From: Ascarosepion bandense
Lineage: Eukaryota; Mollusca; Cephalopoda; Sepiida; Sepiidae
Assembly: GCA_037127315.1 (NCBI GenBank)
Contig: JBBBDQ010000191.1
Span: 16,415,001 to 16,479,000, forward strand
DNA: 64,000 bases
Direction of reading: 5' to 3'
A program made the position numbers and the translations under genes. How positions within the stretch are numbered: position 1 is the stretch's first letter; every line of letters starts with the position of its first letter. The notes under the pieces were generated by a model. That model had not been told where the DNA came from and ran no database searches. It was given only the letters and a program-made list of their open reading frames with translations. Shown in pieces: positions 10,798-21,162 of the stretch.

Positions 10798-11010
10798 TCT
10801 CTCTCTCTCTCTCACACACACACATATATATATAACACGATGAGTACTGCAAGTTCGCGTCTTGACGCCTTTCCAGATATCTTGGTCAAGACCGTTTAGT
10901 TTGGGTTCTCTAGCCTTGGTTGCTGCTGGAAAATATTCTGCCCGGTCAGTCTTGTAATGAAAAAGACATGATCATCTAAACATGTATTACGTATGGCATT
11001 TAACTGACTG
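10798..11010 (+). mobile_element. SINE with SINE-A-like 3' tail
   Basis: Begins with (CT)n(CA)n(TA)n, then 'cacgatgagtactgcaagtt' and 'gacgcctttccagatatctt'. It joins the tail 'gccttggttg', 'gcccggtcagtcttg' and 'acatgatcatc', and ends 'ggcatttaactgactg'. The 3' half is a variant of the SINE-A tail while the 5' half is different. The same chimera is present at 9613-9796. Confidence 0.75.
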
Positions 11011-11884
11011 ATATGTATAGGTACGATGCAAACATATGCATCGTCGCTTGTACACCACTTGTTAAAAGTTGTTTTGTTAATCGACTGACCGAGTACGCAA
11101 AATGAGCAAAAAATTCAAACCATGTATAAAACAGTATTTAGTGAACATTTAGACGAAACGTCTTTAAGAAACTATCGAACAAACAAACTTAACACAATAT
11201 TTCATTGAAAAGAAAAGTGGGAAGAGATTCTGTGAGAATTTTAAGCAAAAGAGAAAGGAATGTCTTTTTCAACTTGCTGACGCATGAAGTCATTATTGAG
11301 TTTTCGTTAAATCGACCAGCAACAGTTTTTGTAAATCGATCGAAATATGGAGGTGGTTAGGTTTTCGTTCATTAAAAAATAATTTTTATTTCTATGTTGT
11401 TTTAAATTAAACTTCTTTAAAAAAAATGTATTCGTTTCAAATTACCAACCAATTTTCTGTGATAAAGTGTTGCTTAGTGCATAAACAAGTTAAAAAAATA
11501 TCGAAAAGGCGAGAAAGAATATTCTAACGTACTCGTGATATTTGTTCATTTATTTATTTATTAAAAATTTATTTTATCCTTCAGAAAAAAAACGAAAAGA
11601 AAAAGAAAAGGGAAAGGAAATATCTGACAGGTAATTCAGGTAATTCAGTGTATTTTAGCTTCATGGGTTTCCCTTGCTGAAAGGTAAAAATGTTACTTTG
11701 ATAAGAGCTTTTTCAGTTTCTGTCTATTTCATATAGTGTCGTTCTAATGTTCAATGTTTATTGTTCCGTGTTCAAATGTCAACGTGGGTGTTTGTGCGCG
11801 TGAACTCACCACTTGAGTATCACACTCCGTAACAGAATGTTCAAAAGAATGCTGCATCAGCAATATTAATGAAACATTATTATT
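11011..11884. other. No gene seen
   Basis: AT-rich with no ORF of note and no repeat recognised. Confidence 0.5.
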
Positions 11885-11990
11885 ATTTTTCTACAAGTGG
11901 GGCCGTGCCTGTCATGCATGACGGCAAAATATATACTGGTGTGCCTATTGAGAATCTTACATTAAGACACAAGAAAAAATCCAGACCCCA
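11885..11990. repeat. Interspersed repeat fragment
   Basis: Shares 'gtgccgt', 'atgacggcaa' plus 'tatata', and 'cttac...ttaagacac' followed by 'aagaaaaaat' with 58,945-59,075. The order is the same in both places, so this is an old interspersed repeat of unknown class. Confidence 0.5.
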
Positions 11991-12120
11991 GGCCGTGATT
12001 ATACACATATTGTTTAATACTTAGTTTTTGGTGATAATAGGGTTTGACCAGTACACATTTGTATTGAAAAGTGTTCGATACAATTATATTGTAGAACTTT
12101 TGAATATTTTCCATTTTTAT

Positions 12121-12235
12121 ACGAATTATTCCGCCACCCAGGTTTCTACCCTGAGTGGTGTCTTCAGGCGATTTCTAATTTTAAAAAAATCACCTGAAAA
12201 CACCACTCATGGTAGAAACCTGGGTAGCGGAATAA

Positions 12236-12240
<5 letters not shown>
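12121..12240. repeat. 54-bp-arm hairpin with hammerhead-like arms
   Basis: Left arm 12,121-12,174 and right arm 12,187-12,240 are reverse complements with five mismatches over 54 bp and a 12-bp spacer. The arms carry CCUGAAGACACC ... GGUAGAAAC (left arm, minus strand) and a diverged version on the right arm's plus strand. This matches the order of a Penelope-type hammerhead core. It could be two terminal repeats joined tail to tail, or a foldback element. Confidence 0.85.

Positions 12241-12276
<36 letters not shown>
12241..12276. repeat. GT microsatellite
   Basis: (GT)n of about 18 units directly abutting the hairpin above. Confidence 0.95.
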
Positions 12277-12278
<2 letters not shown>

Positions 12279-12508
12279 AGGCAGCGAGTTTTCTTTTAGA
12301 TATGCGAGATTAAATAAATTGCAACAAATAAAATCCGTTCATACTCACGGATAATCTTTCGAGTATTATAATTGAAAGATATCTGAAACGAGCTGTGATG
12401 TTGGCAGATGTTAATTAAGTCAGATTGGAGTAACTCACACCCCTGAAGATGATCTCGGAAAGAAATGGAAAGTACTTGGGTACATTGAGAAACGTGGCGA
12501 GTAATGCT

Positions 12509-12840
12509 ATACTTTACATTCAGTCAGTCAGTGAAGTGCCATACGTGATACAAGCTTTGGGCGATCATGTCTCAAAAGAGACATGACTGACTGGGCAGAC
12601 GGTTATCCGGCAGTAGGTTGCCATTGCTTTCTGCGGTAGACTGGTTGCCAGCCAAAGATAGAGAACCTAATCTGTCCTATTATTTAACCAATAACTGGAT
12701 GGAAGAGACGGATTAATACGTTTCCAAATGGTATTTGTGCGTAAGTGAATGCAAAAAATTTAGCTGGAATTCGAACTCGGCTTCCCAATTTGTCATTTCT
12801 AGTCGATATCCACTGCACCACAATGCACATACTTTACATT
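12509..12840 (-). mobile_element. SINE-A, full length with TSD
   Basis: The best bounded SINE-A copy. Identical 12-bp duplications 'atactttacatt' at 12,509-12,520 and 12,829-12,840 flank about 308 bp. Read on the minus strand it has the tRNA-like head ('ggtgcagtggatatcgac'), the B box ('gagttcgaattccagc'), the conserved body, and the tail 'cagtcagtcatgtctctttt' to the (CAGT)-rich end. SINEs with tRNA-derived polymerase III heads are mobilised in trans by LINEs. Which LINE drives this family cannot be read here. Confidence 0.95.
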
Positions 12841-13265
12841 ACAAAACCAAAAATAAAAAATAAACGGGGGGGGGGGGGAACTGGCAATAACATCAATTTT
12901 AATAACTTGTATGGTTACTGATCTCTCCCCCCACTCTCTCTCTGTGTTTTCTTGTTCCCTCGTGGATACGTTTGTAGTCTGTTATTATCAGACCTGCCTT
13001 AACAAATTACCTGCAACATTTTACTAGAAAAGGTTTAATGTATTGCTATTTTTGTTGATTAACTTCAAAGAGAAAATACAACCCTCCCCTCCTACCAAAA
13101 AACACAGCATGCCAGAAAGAGTTTTCATGATTCCCTCTATATTGAACGCTGAGGATTCAACTCACTTTTGTGTTTACTTAAACCAATTAGGAAGTACTGA
13201 AAAGTGTTTAGCCCCACCCACTTCTCAAAATCTGCTAAACTTTGTAGCACTTCATAATAGCTTCA
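12841..13265. other. No gene seen
   Basis: Contains a G homopolymer at 12,867-12,878 and an ORF at 13,043-13,306 that ends inside the next SINE. No domain recognised. Confidence 0.5.
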
Positions 13266-13534
13266 TTCAATCAGTTACTCAAGTGCCATACGTGATACAT
13301 GCTTGAGCGATCATGTGTCGAAACAGACATGACTGACTGGACAGAAGATTATCCCGCAGTAGGTTGCCATTATTTTTTGCGGTAGACTGGTTGCCAGCCA
13401 AGGTTATAGAACCCAAGCTGTCTTGTTATTTAGCCCATAACTGGAGGGAAGTGACAGATTAATACCTTTCCCAAGGTTTTTTGTGCGCAAGTGAATGCAA
13501 AGAGTTCTGCACCACAACGCATATCCGCACCAAA
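13266..13534 (-). mobile_element. SINE-A with internal deletion
   Basis: The tail and body match the family. On the minus strand, the sequence jumps from the head directly to 'cacttgcgcacaaaaaacc', missing the B-box segment. Without a B box this copy should not be transcribed by polymerase III. Confidence 0.88.
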
Positions 13535-13540
13535 ATGCAC

Positions 13541-13545
<5 letters not shown>

Positions 13546-13598
<53 letters not shown>
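13546..13598. repeat. AT microsatellite
   Basis: (TA)n of about 26 units following the SINE-A head. Confidence 0.95.
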
Positions 13599-13602
<4 letters not shown>

Positions 13603-13849
13603 AAGGGTTAAAGGTGTTCTAGTCGCTTGAAGATCGCGATGGCTTGGAACTTAAGTAGTGATGAAATATTCTCATTAAATGCTGACGCTGTGAAGCGTTT
13701 TTTTTGTCTGCTTAGATACACTGGCTGTTGAGCAATTCAATTTACTGCGTAGGTCGATGTTTGCTTTTTTTGTCTTTTTTTATTTCCATGTTCGGGATTT
13801 TTTTTCTTGTCAAAGATTTCAAGAATTTTGTTAATTTTTCTGCCGATCG

Positions 13850-14225
13850 CACAATTCATGAAGAAAAGATGAAACAACTGAGATGTTTCTACAGAATGAT
13901 GCCGAGAATATCATAGACGGAACATATAAGCAATGAGGAAGTTTTAGGGATCATGGAAAAAAACAGTAATTACACGTAAAATGAGGATGTTGAAATTTCT
14001 TGAACACATAAAGAGAGAGAATGCCTAGACAATTTGACACTCAGAGGACATATTAAAGTTAAGACGGACAGAGAAATCCAGCGAGTAATCTACTTAAACG
14101 TCTTGTACAAATCGATGGCAGAACAGGCGTGGGGTGGAAGAAATAGTAAAAGAAAACAAGCATAGTCAAGAACGGCAAAGGATAGTTGCGGAGAAACATG
14201 ATCGCCCATCTACTGAAGAGGCACA
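13850..14225 (+). pseudogene. LINE-A fragment
   Basis: Reads through the LINE-A C-terminal region with several stops and frameshifts: 'CFYRMMPRIS' near 13,880, a KRQLKF-like block near 13,980, and the 3' 'catgatcgcccatc' segment near 14,200. It is followed head-to-tail by another copy. Confidence 0.75.
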
Positions 14226-14230
14226 GAATA

Positions 14231-14640
14231 TAGGTTGACTATATCATCAGTGAATGCTGGACGATCTCTTAACAGATAAAGGAGGGACTTAAATCAACAG
14301 AAATGTGGTTCTACAGAAGGATGCTGAGAATAAAATGAACCGAACATGTGAGTAACGACGAAGTTTTAGAGAAAATGGAAGCCATATTTAAAATCAGGAA
14401 GCGACAGTTGAAATTTCTAGCACACAAAATGAAGAAAGAGGACTTGGAAAATTTGATGCCCAAAGGGCAGATTGAAGGCAAGCGGGACAGTGCTTACCTA
14501 GCGAACTTGAGTAAATGGATAGCTGGGTAAGGTTTAGGAGTAATAATAAAAAGAAAAGCTCCACTAAGAGCGGCAAAGAATAGAAAATTGTGGAAAACTA
14601 TGTTTACTAACACCCTGAAAGGACACGGCACAAAGAAAAA
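14231..14640 (+). pseudogene. LINE-A fragment, second tandem copy
   Basis: Restarts at the 'gtgaatgctggacgatctc' block (the YGSECWTIS region of other copies). It then runs through 'MSNDEVLEKMEA' and 'KIRKRQLKFLAHKMKKEDLE' (ORF 14,348-14,530) to 'ggacacggcacaaagaaaaa', the family's 3' end. Tandem truncated copies suggest local duplication or repeated insertion. Confidence 0.8.
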
Positions 14641-14699
14641 GAATTGCACATACATCACATAGATGTTATGTCTCTGTCTATTTCGATACAGATACATAA

Positions 14700-15004
14700 A
14701 ACTCGGTACTGGAGATGAGAGGGCGGATTTAAATACGTTTATGTCTGTATCTATTAACCCCGAGAAGTAGAAGGGTTGGTGGACTGTTAGACGGACAAAG
14801 ATTCAAGGGGGCACAATTACTTTTGCCTTAGTTATAGCTTTTAATATAATGCAAAGTTTATGTCTGACCACAATTTTATTCTTTTTTTTCTGCTTCCGTT
14901 TTTTTTTTTTTAACTTTTGAATAAAAATAAGATAACATGGAAATTTTAAAAGCGGAAATCGAATTCATCCGGATAAAAGAACTCTTTCCTCCGTCAGAAG
15001 AGAA

Positions 15005-15036
<32 letters not shown>

Positions 15037-15264
15037 CCCTTCCCCCCAGGATGCTAACGATTGTAATTCTCTTTATTATCTGGAAATTACTATGCACGGT
15101 TCGGAATTCAGTGTTTTACTTCGCTGTCCACCTGAGTAACCCATACCTGGAGTAAAGAATTATTTAAGTTATTAATGAACAGAACAGATTAGGCCGGAAT
15201 TTTGACTGTTAACTGACTTCACTTTTGCACCGGTCTACTGATTGTGCCTCTATATGATATTATT
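14700..15264. other. No gene seen
   Basis: Holds a (TTA)n microsatellite at 15,007-15,036. ORFs 14,876-15,097 and 14,937-15,155 are opposite-strand readings across it. Confidence 0.6.
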
Positions 15265-15265
15265 C

Positions 15266-15352
15266 AGTCAGTCAGTCAGTCAGTCAGTCAGTCAGTCAAG
15301 TGCCGTACGGTGATGGACGCATTGACGAACATGTCTCTTTCGTTTCATAACT
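15266..15352 (-). mobile_element. SINE-A 3' tail fragment with expanded CAGT
   Basis: A (CAGT)n run of about eight units (15,267-15,298) is followed by 'caagtgccgtac' and 'gaacatgtctctttcg'. This is the 3' end of SINE-A on the minus strand. Other copies carry one to three CAGT units, so the terminal tetranucleotide has expanded here. Confidence 0.8.
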
Positions 15353-15355
15353 GAG

Positions 15356-15770
15356 TAGGTAGAAGATTTGGACCAGACAGAGTTGTAATAGAGATGCTAG
15401 AAGCCTTAGACGACTTTGGCGTAGAAAAAATAAAATCTACAACAGTGGCGAAATCCCGGAAGTTGTAAGCAGATCGATTTTCATAGCACTACCCAAGAAG
15501 CCAGGGGCAATTGAATGTATACTCCAACGAACGATCAGTTTGTCGTATAACATGACTCATCATCAGTATTTTGATGAATAGAGCCCGCAGCAGAATCAGA
15601 CCGGTGACAGGATGGCAACAGTGCGGTTTCGTCAAGGACCCTGGAACAAGGAACGCGATATTTATGCAGAGAGGGCAATAAAAATGCAAAAGGACGTCTA
15701 CCTGTGTTTCATCGACTATACAAAGGCATTCGACAAAGTACACCACAAAGACCTGATATTATATATATCA
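15356..15770 (+). pseudogene. LINE-A reverse transcriptase core (N-terminal part)
   Basis: The conceptual translation (with frame changes) gives RT fingers and palm motifs: 'RVVIEMLEALDDFGVEKI', then 'RSIFIALPKKPGAIEC', then 'VYLCFIDYTKAFDKV' near 15,700-15,740. The last holds the first catalytic aspartate (FxDYxKAFD). Stops and frameshifts make it non-functional. The element resumes at 16,207 after an unrelated insert. Confidence 0.85.
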
Positions 15771-15776
15771 TAATAT

Positions 15777-16206
15777 CATATAGAGTTACAAGGACAGAAA
15801 ACGAGTTCAGCAATACACAAAAACTGAAAGGAGTGAAAGACAAGTATGTGTATTCTCACTAGATCTATTCAACCAATACAGCAAAACCATTCTGAGATAC
15901 TCTCTCGCACTTCCCGCCTGTGGAACTCACTCCCGTATTCTTGCTTTCCTGACGGCTACAACCTCCAGAAATTTAAATGCAAAGTTAATACTCATCTACT
16001 AACCACTGGCCTCTAGCTCTCTCCCCTTCCCTGTATAACCTTCCCTTTCTCTCCACCTATGTATCTGTCATCGCACCTTCTTTCTCAGCTTTCTATTGTT
16101 CCTTTCTAACTAGCTTGTACTCCTCACTCTTTTCTAATTAATCTTTTTACATTTATGTAACCCCCTGCACATCAGTGGCATTTCCGCCTTGCTCGGGGTG
16201 AAATGA
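15777..16206 (+). mobile_element. LINE-B 3' end inserted in LINE-A
   Basis: Around 15,915-15,985 the frame reads 'WNSLPYSCFPDGYNLQKF', a C-terminal signature of jockey/CR1-type reverse-transcriptase proteins. A ~200-bp 3'UTR follows, ending 'gccttgctcggggtgaaatg' and 'attaaaaaa'. This is the best full 3' tail of LINE-B in the window. The 5' boundary is uncertain: I could place the 3' edge at 16,206 because LINE-A homology resumes immediately. Confidence 0.75.
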
Positions 16207-16783
16207 TTAAAAAAATACGCAGATTGTACTGTGCTGATAGCAGATACAGGAAAGAAACAACAATTCGTCTTACAAAAAGTATGAAGCGGAAAAAAGGACT
16301 GCAAATAAACTACAAGAAAACTGAATGTATGGTAATTAGTAAAAGGAGGAGCCGAAAATGCAAACCTAAGAGTTAGTGACACGAAAATCAAACAAAAATT
16401 TAAATACATGGGAAGTGTTCTAACAGAGGACAGAAAGTGCGATACGGAGATCCGAAGACACATAAGCATGGCCAAGGATGCATTCCAGAAGCTGAGTAAA
16501 GTATTAAGAGAAAAGAGAATTTCGCTGGAAACAAAGAAGAGAGTACTGGATTGTTATATGATGTCTGTCCTTCAATATGGCAGTGAATGCTGGATAATCT
16601 TTTCAGAAATGAAGCAAAGACTATTAGTAACCGAGATGGGACTCTACAGAAGGATACTGAGGATACCATGGACGGAGCGCACGAGCAATAACGAGGTTTT
16701 GGAGAGGATGGACACAAAAAGGAAACTGATACTTAACATCAGGAAAAGACAGCTGGGGTTTTTGGGACATGTAATGAGGAAGG
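16207..16783 (+). pseudogene. LINE-A reverse transcriptase, C-terminal part
   Basis: Starts with 'YADCTVLIADTGKKQ', which aligns with the catalytic YADD box but with the second aspartate replaced by cysteine. From 16,408 a long open frame runs through 'YMMSVLQYGSECWIIFSEMK', 'GLYRRILRIPWTERTSNNEV' and 'KRQLGFLGHVMRK'. The 172-codon ORF 16,408-16,926 continues into a SINE and is a read-through, not a gene. Confidence 0.88.
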
Positions 16784-17095
16784 CCGTTGTGGTACAGAGG
16801 ATATCAGCTCGGAACGAGAAGCCGGGGAGCCGAGTTCGAATTCCAGTTGAATCCATTGTATTCACTTACGCGCAAATACCCTTGGGAAAGGTATTAATCC
16901 GTCTCTTCCTTCCAGTTATGGGTTAAATAGCAGGACAGATTGGGTTCTATAGCCTTGGTCGGCAACCAGTCTACCGCAGAAAGCAATGGCAACCTACTGC
17001 GGGATAATCTTCTGCCCAGTCAGTCATGTCTCTTTCGAGAAATGATCACCCACGCGTGTATCGCGTATGGCACTTAACTGACTGAATGAGAAAGG
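16773..17095 (+). mobile_element. SINE-A inside LINE-A, with TSD
   Basis: SINE body 16,784-17,084, flanked by 'aatgaggaagg' (16,773-16,783) and 'aatgagaaagg' (17,085-17,095), an 11-bp duplication with one difference. Head, B box 'gagttcgaattccagttg', body and tail ending 'ggcacttaactgactg' are all present. Confidence 0.93.
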
Positions 17096-17275
17096 AGGGC
17101 TTAGAGAATTTTATGCTCACTGAATGGCTAGAGGGTAAAAGGGACAAGGGGAAGCAGTGTACGACGTATCAGATGGGTAGTGAGTGAAATAGCGGGACAA
17201 GGGATAGGGAGAAGTAGAGGGCTATGATTGCTTACGTTCTGAAGGGACAAGGAACATAGAAGAAGAAGAAGAGAC
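17085..17275 (+). pseudogene. LINE-A 3' end, downstream of SINE
   Basis: Continues the LINE-A reading interrupted at 16,783: 'gagggcttagagaattttat', then 'tatgattgcttacgttctga' and the 3'-terminal GAA-rich run at 17,260-17,272. Confidence 0.8.
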
Positions 17276-17276
17276 C

Positions 17277-17325
17277 TGCTGTTTCTTTCTGCGGTAGACT
17301 GATTACCAGCCAAATCTATAGGGGC
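17277..17325 (-). mobile_element. SINE-A short fragment
   Basis: 'ctgtttctttctgcggtaga' and 'ctgattaccagccaaatcta' match the SINE-A body on the minus strand. Only about 45 bp remain next to the mariner edge. Confidence 0.6.
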
Positions 17326-17343
17326 TACTCTCTTCTGCCATCA

Positions 17344-17970
17344 CTCAATAAATCACAGGCCTAACTAATAAAACAACTTTTAGGCAAAATTCGACTTTAT
17401 TCATCAACATAGTCTCCTTCTAGGATAATGCACTGATTCCAACGCTCCTCTTACAATTCGATACTTTTTTGTAGAACGAATTGTCTTTGGCCTCAAAATA
17501 CGCCTTAGTTTCCGATATCACTTGTTCACTAGAGCCAAATCTTTTCCCCTTTTCTTCTGAGGTCGGCGAACAGCCAGTAGTCGCTGGGAGCCAGATCTGG
17601 AAAATAGGGTGGATACGGAAGCAATTTGAAGTGTAATTAATATACTTTTTCTATCTTTGCAATCGACTTGTGAAACGGTGCATTGTCTTGGTGAAAAATC
17701 ATCTTTTTTTCCAAATGTGCGGCCGTTTTTGGCGATTTCTTCCTTCAAACGCATCAATAAGGCTATATAATATTTGCTATTGATGGTTCTTCCTTTGTCA
17801 ACGTAATCGATGAACAAATACCTTGCGCATTCCAAAATACGGAAGTCAAAACCTTGCCTCCCGATGTTTGCGTCTTTGGTCGCTTTGGACTGCTTTCACT
17901 TGCTGCTTTCTACTCAGCTGACTGCCGATTTGACTCCTGAGTGGAGTCAAGTGGCGAATCCTTTTTTCAA
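17344..17970 (-). pseudogene. Mariner transposase remnant, C-terminal two thirds
   Basis: Minus-strand translation with frame changes shows mariner DDE landmarks: 'MIFHQDNAPFHKSIAKIEKV', then 'LLPYPPYFPDLAPSDYWLFA', then a KRFGSN-like loop region in altered form. The second and third acidic residues of the triad are therefore visible. The N-terminal DNA-binding part is missing or unrecognised. The 3' end 'aaaagttgttttattagtta' and 'tttattgagtgatgg' is shared with the copy at 63,482-63,910, so both belong to one subfamily. Confidence 0.85.
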
Positions 17971-18084
17971 CCATTGTCACATATGTACGCAAGAATAAAA
18001 ACAAAAACTTTTCATTACAATCTAAGTCAACTTTCTCCCAAAAACCGAACATTAAAAAATACCTTAAAACCCCACCCTGTGAAT

Positions 18085-18371
18085 TATAGTGTAATGGATA
18101 CCGCCTCGAAGAGTCGTGTTGGAATTTTAACCGAATTTGTTTCATTCATTTACGCACAAATACGTTCGGGAAAGGCATCAATCCAGCTCTTCTTCCTTCA
18201 TCTATAGGTTTAATAGCAGGACAGACTAGGTTTTATCGCCTTGGTTGGCAACCACTCTAACGCAGAAAGTAATGGCAACCTACTGCAGAAAAATCTTCTG
18301 TTTAGTCAGTCATGTCTCTTTCGAGAAATGATCACCCAAGCATGTATCACGTACGGCACTTAATTGACTGA
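18085..18371 (+). mobile_element. SINE-A, near full length
   Basis: Starts at 'tatagtgtaatggataccgc' (A box), with a degraded B-box region 'gttggaattttaaccg'. The body and tail end 'ggcacttaattgactg'. The diverged B box suggests an old copy. Confidence 0.88.
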
Positions 18372-18869
18372 AACAACTCGGAATAGTCCACCATTATTAT
18401 AAACAAGACCTTATAGATATTAAAACCAACCGAAAACCTTACAAATACGTTTAGCCCATTATATCGGGAAATTGTTTTTGTTAAAAAGAAACGAGGTTAA
18501 CGCAGAAAACACTGACGTAGTTGAATGAATTCAGTAGGCAAATCTGATTTTGTTTTTGGTTTATCTATCAATTTTTACGTGATTATTATTTCGTACTTTT
18601 TTGTTTTGAATGTTTGTTTTTAAGTTGATTTCTTATGTGGAATCGTCTATGAAAGAGAAAATATTTATGGATTGATTCATAAATAATAATAAACATTTTA
18701 CAGGTTGACCTGCTTATTTATATTGGAAGGGGATTTAGTATTTACGTCAGATACGTGTTTGCTTTTTTGTTTTCTTTTTTACATATATGCGTAATTGTGC
18801 TATAAAAGCGAAGCTGTTATGGGGGTGATGATGAAAAGTCATTGACCTGAACAAATATCACATATAAAT
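18372..18869. other. No gene seen
   Basis: AT-rich, with no ORF or repeat recognised. Confidence 0.5.
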
Positions 18870-19024
18870 GGTCATTTAGTCAGATTTTGGGAAGCAGGTC
18901 GAATTGAGAAAGGTATAAAAGACTAGTAAAAGAGAAAGAAAGAAACAAAAGGAAATTGAGAAATAAAGAGAGAAAAAAGACAGAAATGAATAAAGAAAGA
19001 AAAGGAATGCATGAAAGAAGGAGA

Positions 19025-19058
<34 letters not shown>

Positions 19059-19199
19059 CAGAAAGAAAGTGTGAGAGAAAAAAGAAGTATATAAAAAGAG
19101 GAAAATAGAAAGAGGCCGGAAAAAGAAAAGAGAAATCACAGTAAGAAAAAGAAAAATATTACTAATGAGAAAGTTGGAAAAGGAGAATGCCAGTGGAGC

Positions 19200-19249
<50 letters not shown>

Positions 19250-19722
19250 AAGGGATGATTGGAAGACGTGTAAGATAAAAGTAAAACAGATGATTGATAA
19301 AATAAATGTGTCCGTGATTTATTTTGTGTATTCGGATCATCGACAACTCTAAAGTGGGCACTTAGTGTTGAGAACACTTCAAGCTTCCTTGGCTTGTAGA
19401 CAAGAAAATTTAAAGTTAGTTAATCACTCTAATATCAAAAAAAAAAAAAGTAGAAGAAGAGTGAATTGGGAGTGGGAAGAAAACAGAAAGTAAGTGCAGG
19501 TGATTAGGAAAGAGAAGACTAGAAAGTAGAAAGAGAGTGTAAAGAAAGATATACAGTAATTTAGGGAGAGAGAAAAAAAGGCAAAAAGATAGAGAAAACA
19601 GGCATCAAAGAAAAAAATCAGATGATATGGAAAAAGTGAGAGGGAAAAATAGGAAAACATGAGGGAAAACACAAAGACAGAAGAAAGGAGAGTCAGTATA
19701 GGGTTAGGTGAGAGAATAAAGG
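18870..19722. repeat. Long purine-rich tract with GA microsatellites
   Basis: The plus strand is mostly A/G for about 850 bp, with (GA)n runs at 19,021-19,058 and 19,204-19,246. Minus-strand ORFs (18,876-19,361, 19,424-19,780) are Ser/Leu/Phe low-complexity shadows. Composition mirrors 8700-9589 on the opposite strand. Confidence 0.85.
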
Positions 19723-20600
19723 CTGTTTCTTCTTCTGTGTGCCGTGTTCCTTCAGGATGATGGCGATCATGGCCTTCCACATCTCCCTGTCTCTAGCGGC
19801 ACTTAGCACGCTTTCTCCTGTTACTCCACCCAAACCCGGCTCTGCTATCCATTTGCTCAGACCAATCAAGTATGTTACGCGTTGCATTCCCCTGTCTATT
19901 TCCTCTATCCGACCTGTGAGTATCAGATTCTCCAAGCCATCCTTCATCATTCACATGTGCCAGAAACTTCAGCTGTCTTTTCCTGGTGTTAAATATTAGT
20001 TTCCTTTTCGTTTCCATACTCTCCAAAACCTCATCCTCGCCCACATGCTCGGTTCATGGCATCCTCAACATCTTTCTTTAGAACGACATTTCAGTTCCTT
20101 CAAGTCTCTTCTCTATTTTGGAGAAGATTGTCCAGCATTCACTGCCATATTGAAGAATAAACATCACATAGTACTCTCCTTTTTGTTTCTAGCAAAATTT
20201 TCCTGTCTCTCGATACACTGCTTAGCTTTTGCAATGCATCCTCTCAGTGTCGCACTTTCCGTCTTCTGTTAAAACACTTCCCAGCTATTTTAATTTCTGT
20301 AACTGCTTGATTTTAGTATCTCCGTCTGTAGTTGGCATTTTGGTCTCCTCTTTTTACTTATGACCATGCATTCAGTTTCTTATAGCTTATTTGTAGGCCT
20401 TTTTTCCGTTTTCTTCAGCAACCATCTGTAGGAGTCCTTGTAATTTTCTTTCTGTGTCTGCTATCAGCACTGTATCATCTGTGTATCTTATATTGTTTAG
20501 ATTGTGGCTGCCAATGATTTCTTGGGCTCCTATCATAGTCTCACGGATCCAGTGAAAAGACACATTCTTGTCTTACACCTTTTTCTATCTTTGTATATTT
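19723..20600 (-). pseudogene. LINE-A reverse transcriptase remnant with YTDD box
   Basis: The longest LINE-A C-terminal copy. The minus strand near 20,465-20,500 reads 'NIRYTDDTVLIA', preserving the paired aspartates of the catalytic box. Downstream, frameshifted segments give the YGSECW-like region, the FYRR-like region, 'GEDEVLESMETKRKLIFNTR' (ORF 19,793-20,044) and the 3' end 'EHGTQKKK'. Multiple frameshifts make it inactive. Confidence 0.88.
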
Positions 20601-20792
20601 GCTAAACTAGCTTTCTGTTCGTATGTCTTAAAGGCAATACAAAAGTGAAAGAGGGAATACGATTGACTGATTTGTTTTCTACGGCTTATCAACCCATTAC
20701 AGGTTATTTAAGTCTGAAAATTTTTTTGATTCTAAGATAATAATGGTTTCGTGAGATAATAATGATTTCGTAATACTTGTATTACTAATTAA

Positions 20793-20935
20793 CCCATAGC
20801 TAGGAAGAGAAGAGGCGGTTTCATACTTCACATGGGTATTTACGCATAAGTGAATATAATGACCCTAACTGGAATTCGAAATCAACTCTCTGATTAATAA
20901 TTCCGAGTTGGTATCTATTAAATCAGAAGCACATA
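20793..20935 (-). mobile_element. SINE-A 5' half, diverged
   Basis: Minus strand shows the head, B-box-like 'atttcgaattccagttag', 'cacttatgcgtaaatacc' and 'ttcctagctatgggttaat'. The 3' tail is absent. Confidence 0.8.
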
Positions 20936-21162
20936 CAAGCTTATAACACGAGGCACTGACCAGGTTAGACGTTACTTAACCGGTGATCATACGAGAACAG
21001 GTGCTCTAACGTGATGAAGTCGAATTTGTTATGTACCAATGAATAGAACAATGAGAAAAAATTGTATTGGATCAAAATGATTAATAATCTTTCCATGAGG
21101 ATAAAAAAAGACATATGATGATTATGACCTGTATTAATCAGGTAGTTAATTCTGATTTGCGG

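Noticed and set aside
12380..12412. 'ctgaaacgagctgtgatg' as a third SINE-B hammerhead
   Set aside because: Resembles the SINE-B stem II region but lacks the core box, the cleavage side and the tRNA head.
12440..12470. 'ctgaagatgatctcggaaag' as a hammerhead
   Set aside because: Stem II cannot form and GAAA is shifted; may be a relic but not supportable.
16408..16926. 172-codon ORF as a single gene
   Set aside because: The second part is SINE-A sequence read through; only the first ~125 codons are LINE-A.
18876..19780. Minus-strand Ser/Leu/Phe ORFs
   Set aside because: Shadows of the purine-rich tract and GA microsatellites.
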